Shown here piece after piece: positions 5,607-5,759 of a stretch of 5,759 bases of DNA (its first letter is position 1; each line of letters opens with the position of its first letter). The position numbers were made by a program, and so were the translations under genes. This DNA comes from JADKCL01 sp046050405. Its GTDB lineage: Bacteria; Bacteroidota; Bacteroidia; J057; JADKCL01. The stretch lies in the NCBI GenBank assembly GCA_046050405.1, contig JBJOPY010000314.1, positions 1 to 5,759 of the forward strand, in the 5' to 3' direction. Below the pieces are notes generated by a model. The model had not been told where the DNA came from and made no database searches. It was given only the letters and a program-made list of their open reading frames with translations.

Positions 5607-5759
5607 TCAATTGTCCGAAAAGTCCAAAACTTCTTCTTCCATCCGTGTCGCCGTGAACTTCCTGCCCTTGAATTCGCCTTCGAACCTCTGGATGCTCCCT
5701 GATGTGAGATCCATGGAAAAGGCAGCCAGTCGTGTTTCCTTCCTGAAAATCCTGCGAAT
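5607..5759 (-). CDS. C-terminal fragment of an unrecognised protein
   Basis: A frame open at the right edge runs 50 codons to a TGA at 5607-5609. The visible end is charged and strand-like (FSMDLTSGSIQRFEGEFKG, then KFTATRMEEEVLDFSDN). Codon use looks like that of the neighbouring genes, and its stop is followed closely by the TPR-barrel gene on the same strand, so it is probably the preceding gene of the same operon. The N-terminus lies outside the window, and I do not recognise a family. Confidence 0.6.
   Translation of the reverse strand: MRRIFRKETRLAAFSMDLTSGSIQRFEGEFKGRKFTATRMEEEVLDFSDN

Overview
The window most likely comes from a fairly GC-rich member of the Bacteroidota, plausibly the Saprospiria/Lewinella side of the phylum. 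Three things point there. DUF4494 and DUF2490 proteins are typical of that phylum. Start codons almost never have a Shine-Dalgarno sequence. At least one upstream region carries a perfect TAnnTTTG -7 element. The genus-level guess is inference only. No rRNA, tRNA, CRISPR array, transposase or phage gene is visible.

Layout from left to right. (1) Positions 1-504, minus strand: the N-terminal 168 codons of a secreted protein that runs off the left edge. It holds a 48-bp near-identical in-frame repeat with a period of exactly 139 codons. (2) 719-1435, minus: TruC, the tRNA pseudouridine-65 synthase, with its catalytic Asp motif intact. (3) 1436-1771: a gap of over 300 bp with several inverted repeats and a candidate promoter, between divergent genes. 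(4) 1772-2566, plus, the only plus-strand gene: a DUF2490 outer-membrane beta-barrel protein, visibly more A+T-rich than its neighbours. (5) 2567-2745: a convergent intergenic stretch with weak hairpins. (6) 2746-3312, minus: a DUF4494 protein with a perfect -7 box just upstream. (7) 3346-3649: an intergenic region with a strong 28-bp palindrome followed directly by a second stem. (8) 3650-5759, minus: an operon-like run of three genes. These are the C-terminus of an unrecognised protein (5607 to the right edge), a TPR plus beta-barrel outer-membrane protein (4264 to about 5559), and a small secreted TPR protein (3650-4267) that overlaps it by 4 bp (ATGA).

How the genes relate. truC and the DUF4494 gene look like single, chromosomal housekeeping-type genes. 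The DUF2490 protein, the left-edge protein and the two TPR proteins are all exported, so the window is rich in envelope proteins. The TPR pair is the only clear functional unit: the ATGA overlap implies translational coupling, and the pairing of periplasmic TPRs with a barrel suggests a small envelope assembly or export module. The substrate cannot be told from the sequence. Nothing here amounts to a clear new defence or mobile system. The most unusual points are the in-frame repeat at the left edge, the ambiguous non-ATG start of the TPR-barrel gene behind a 14-codon upstream ORF, and the palindromic element at 3436-3508.
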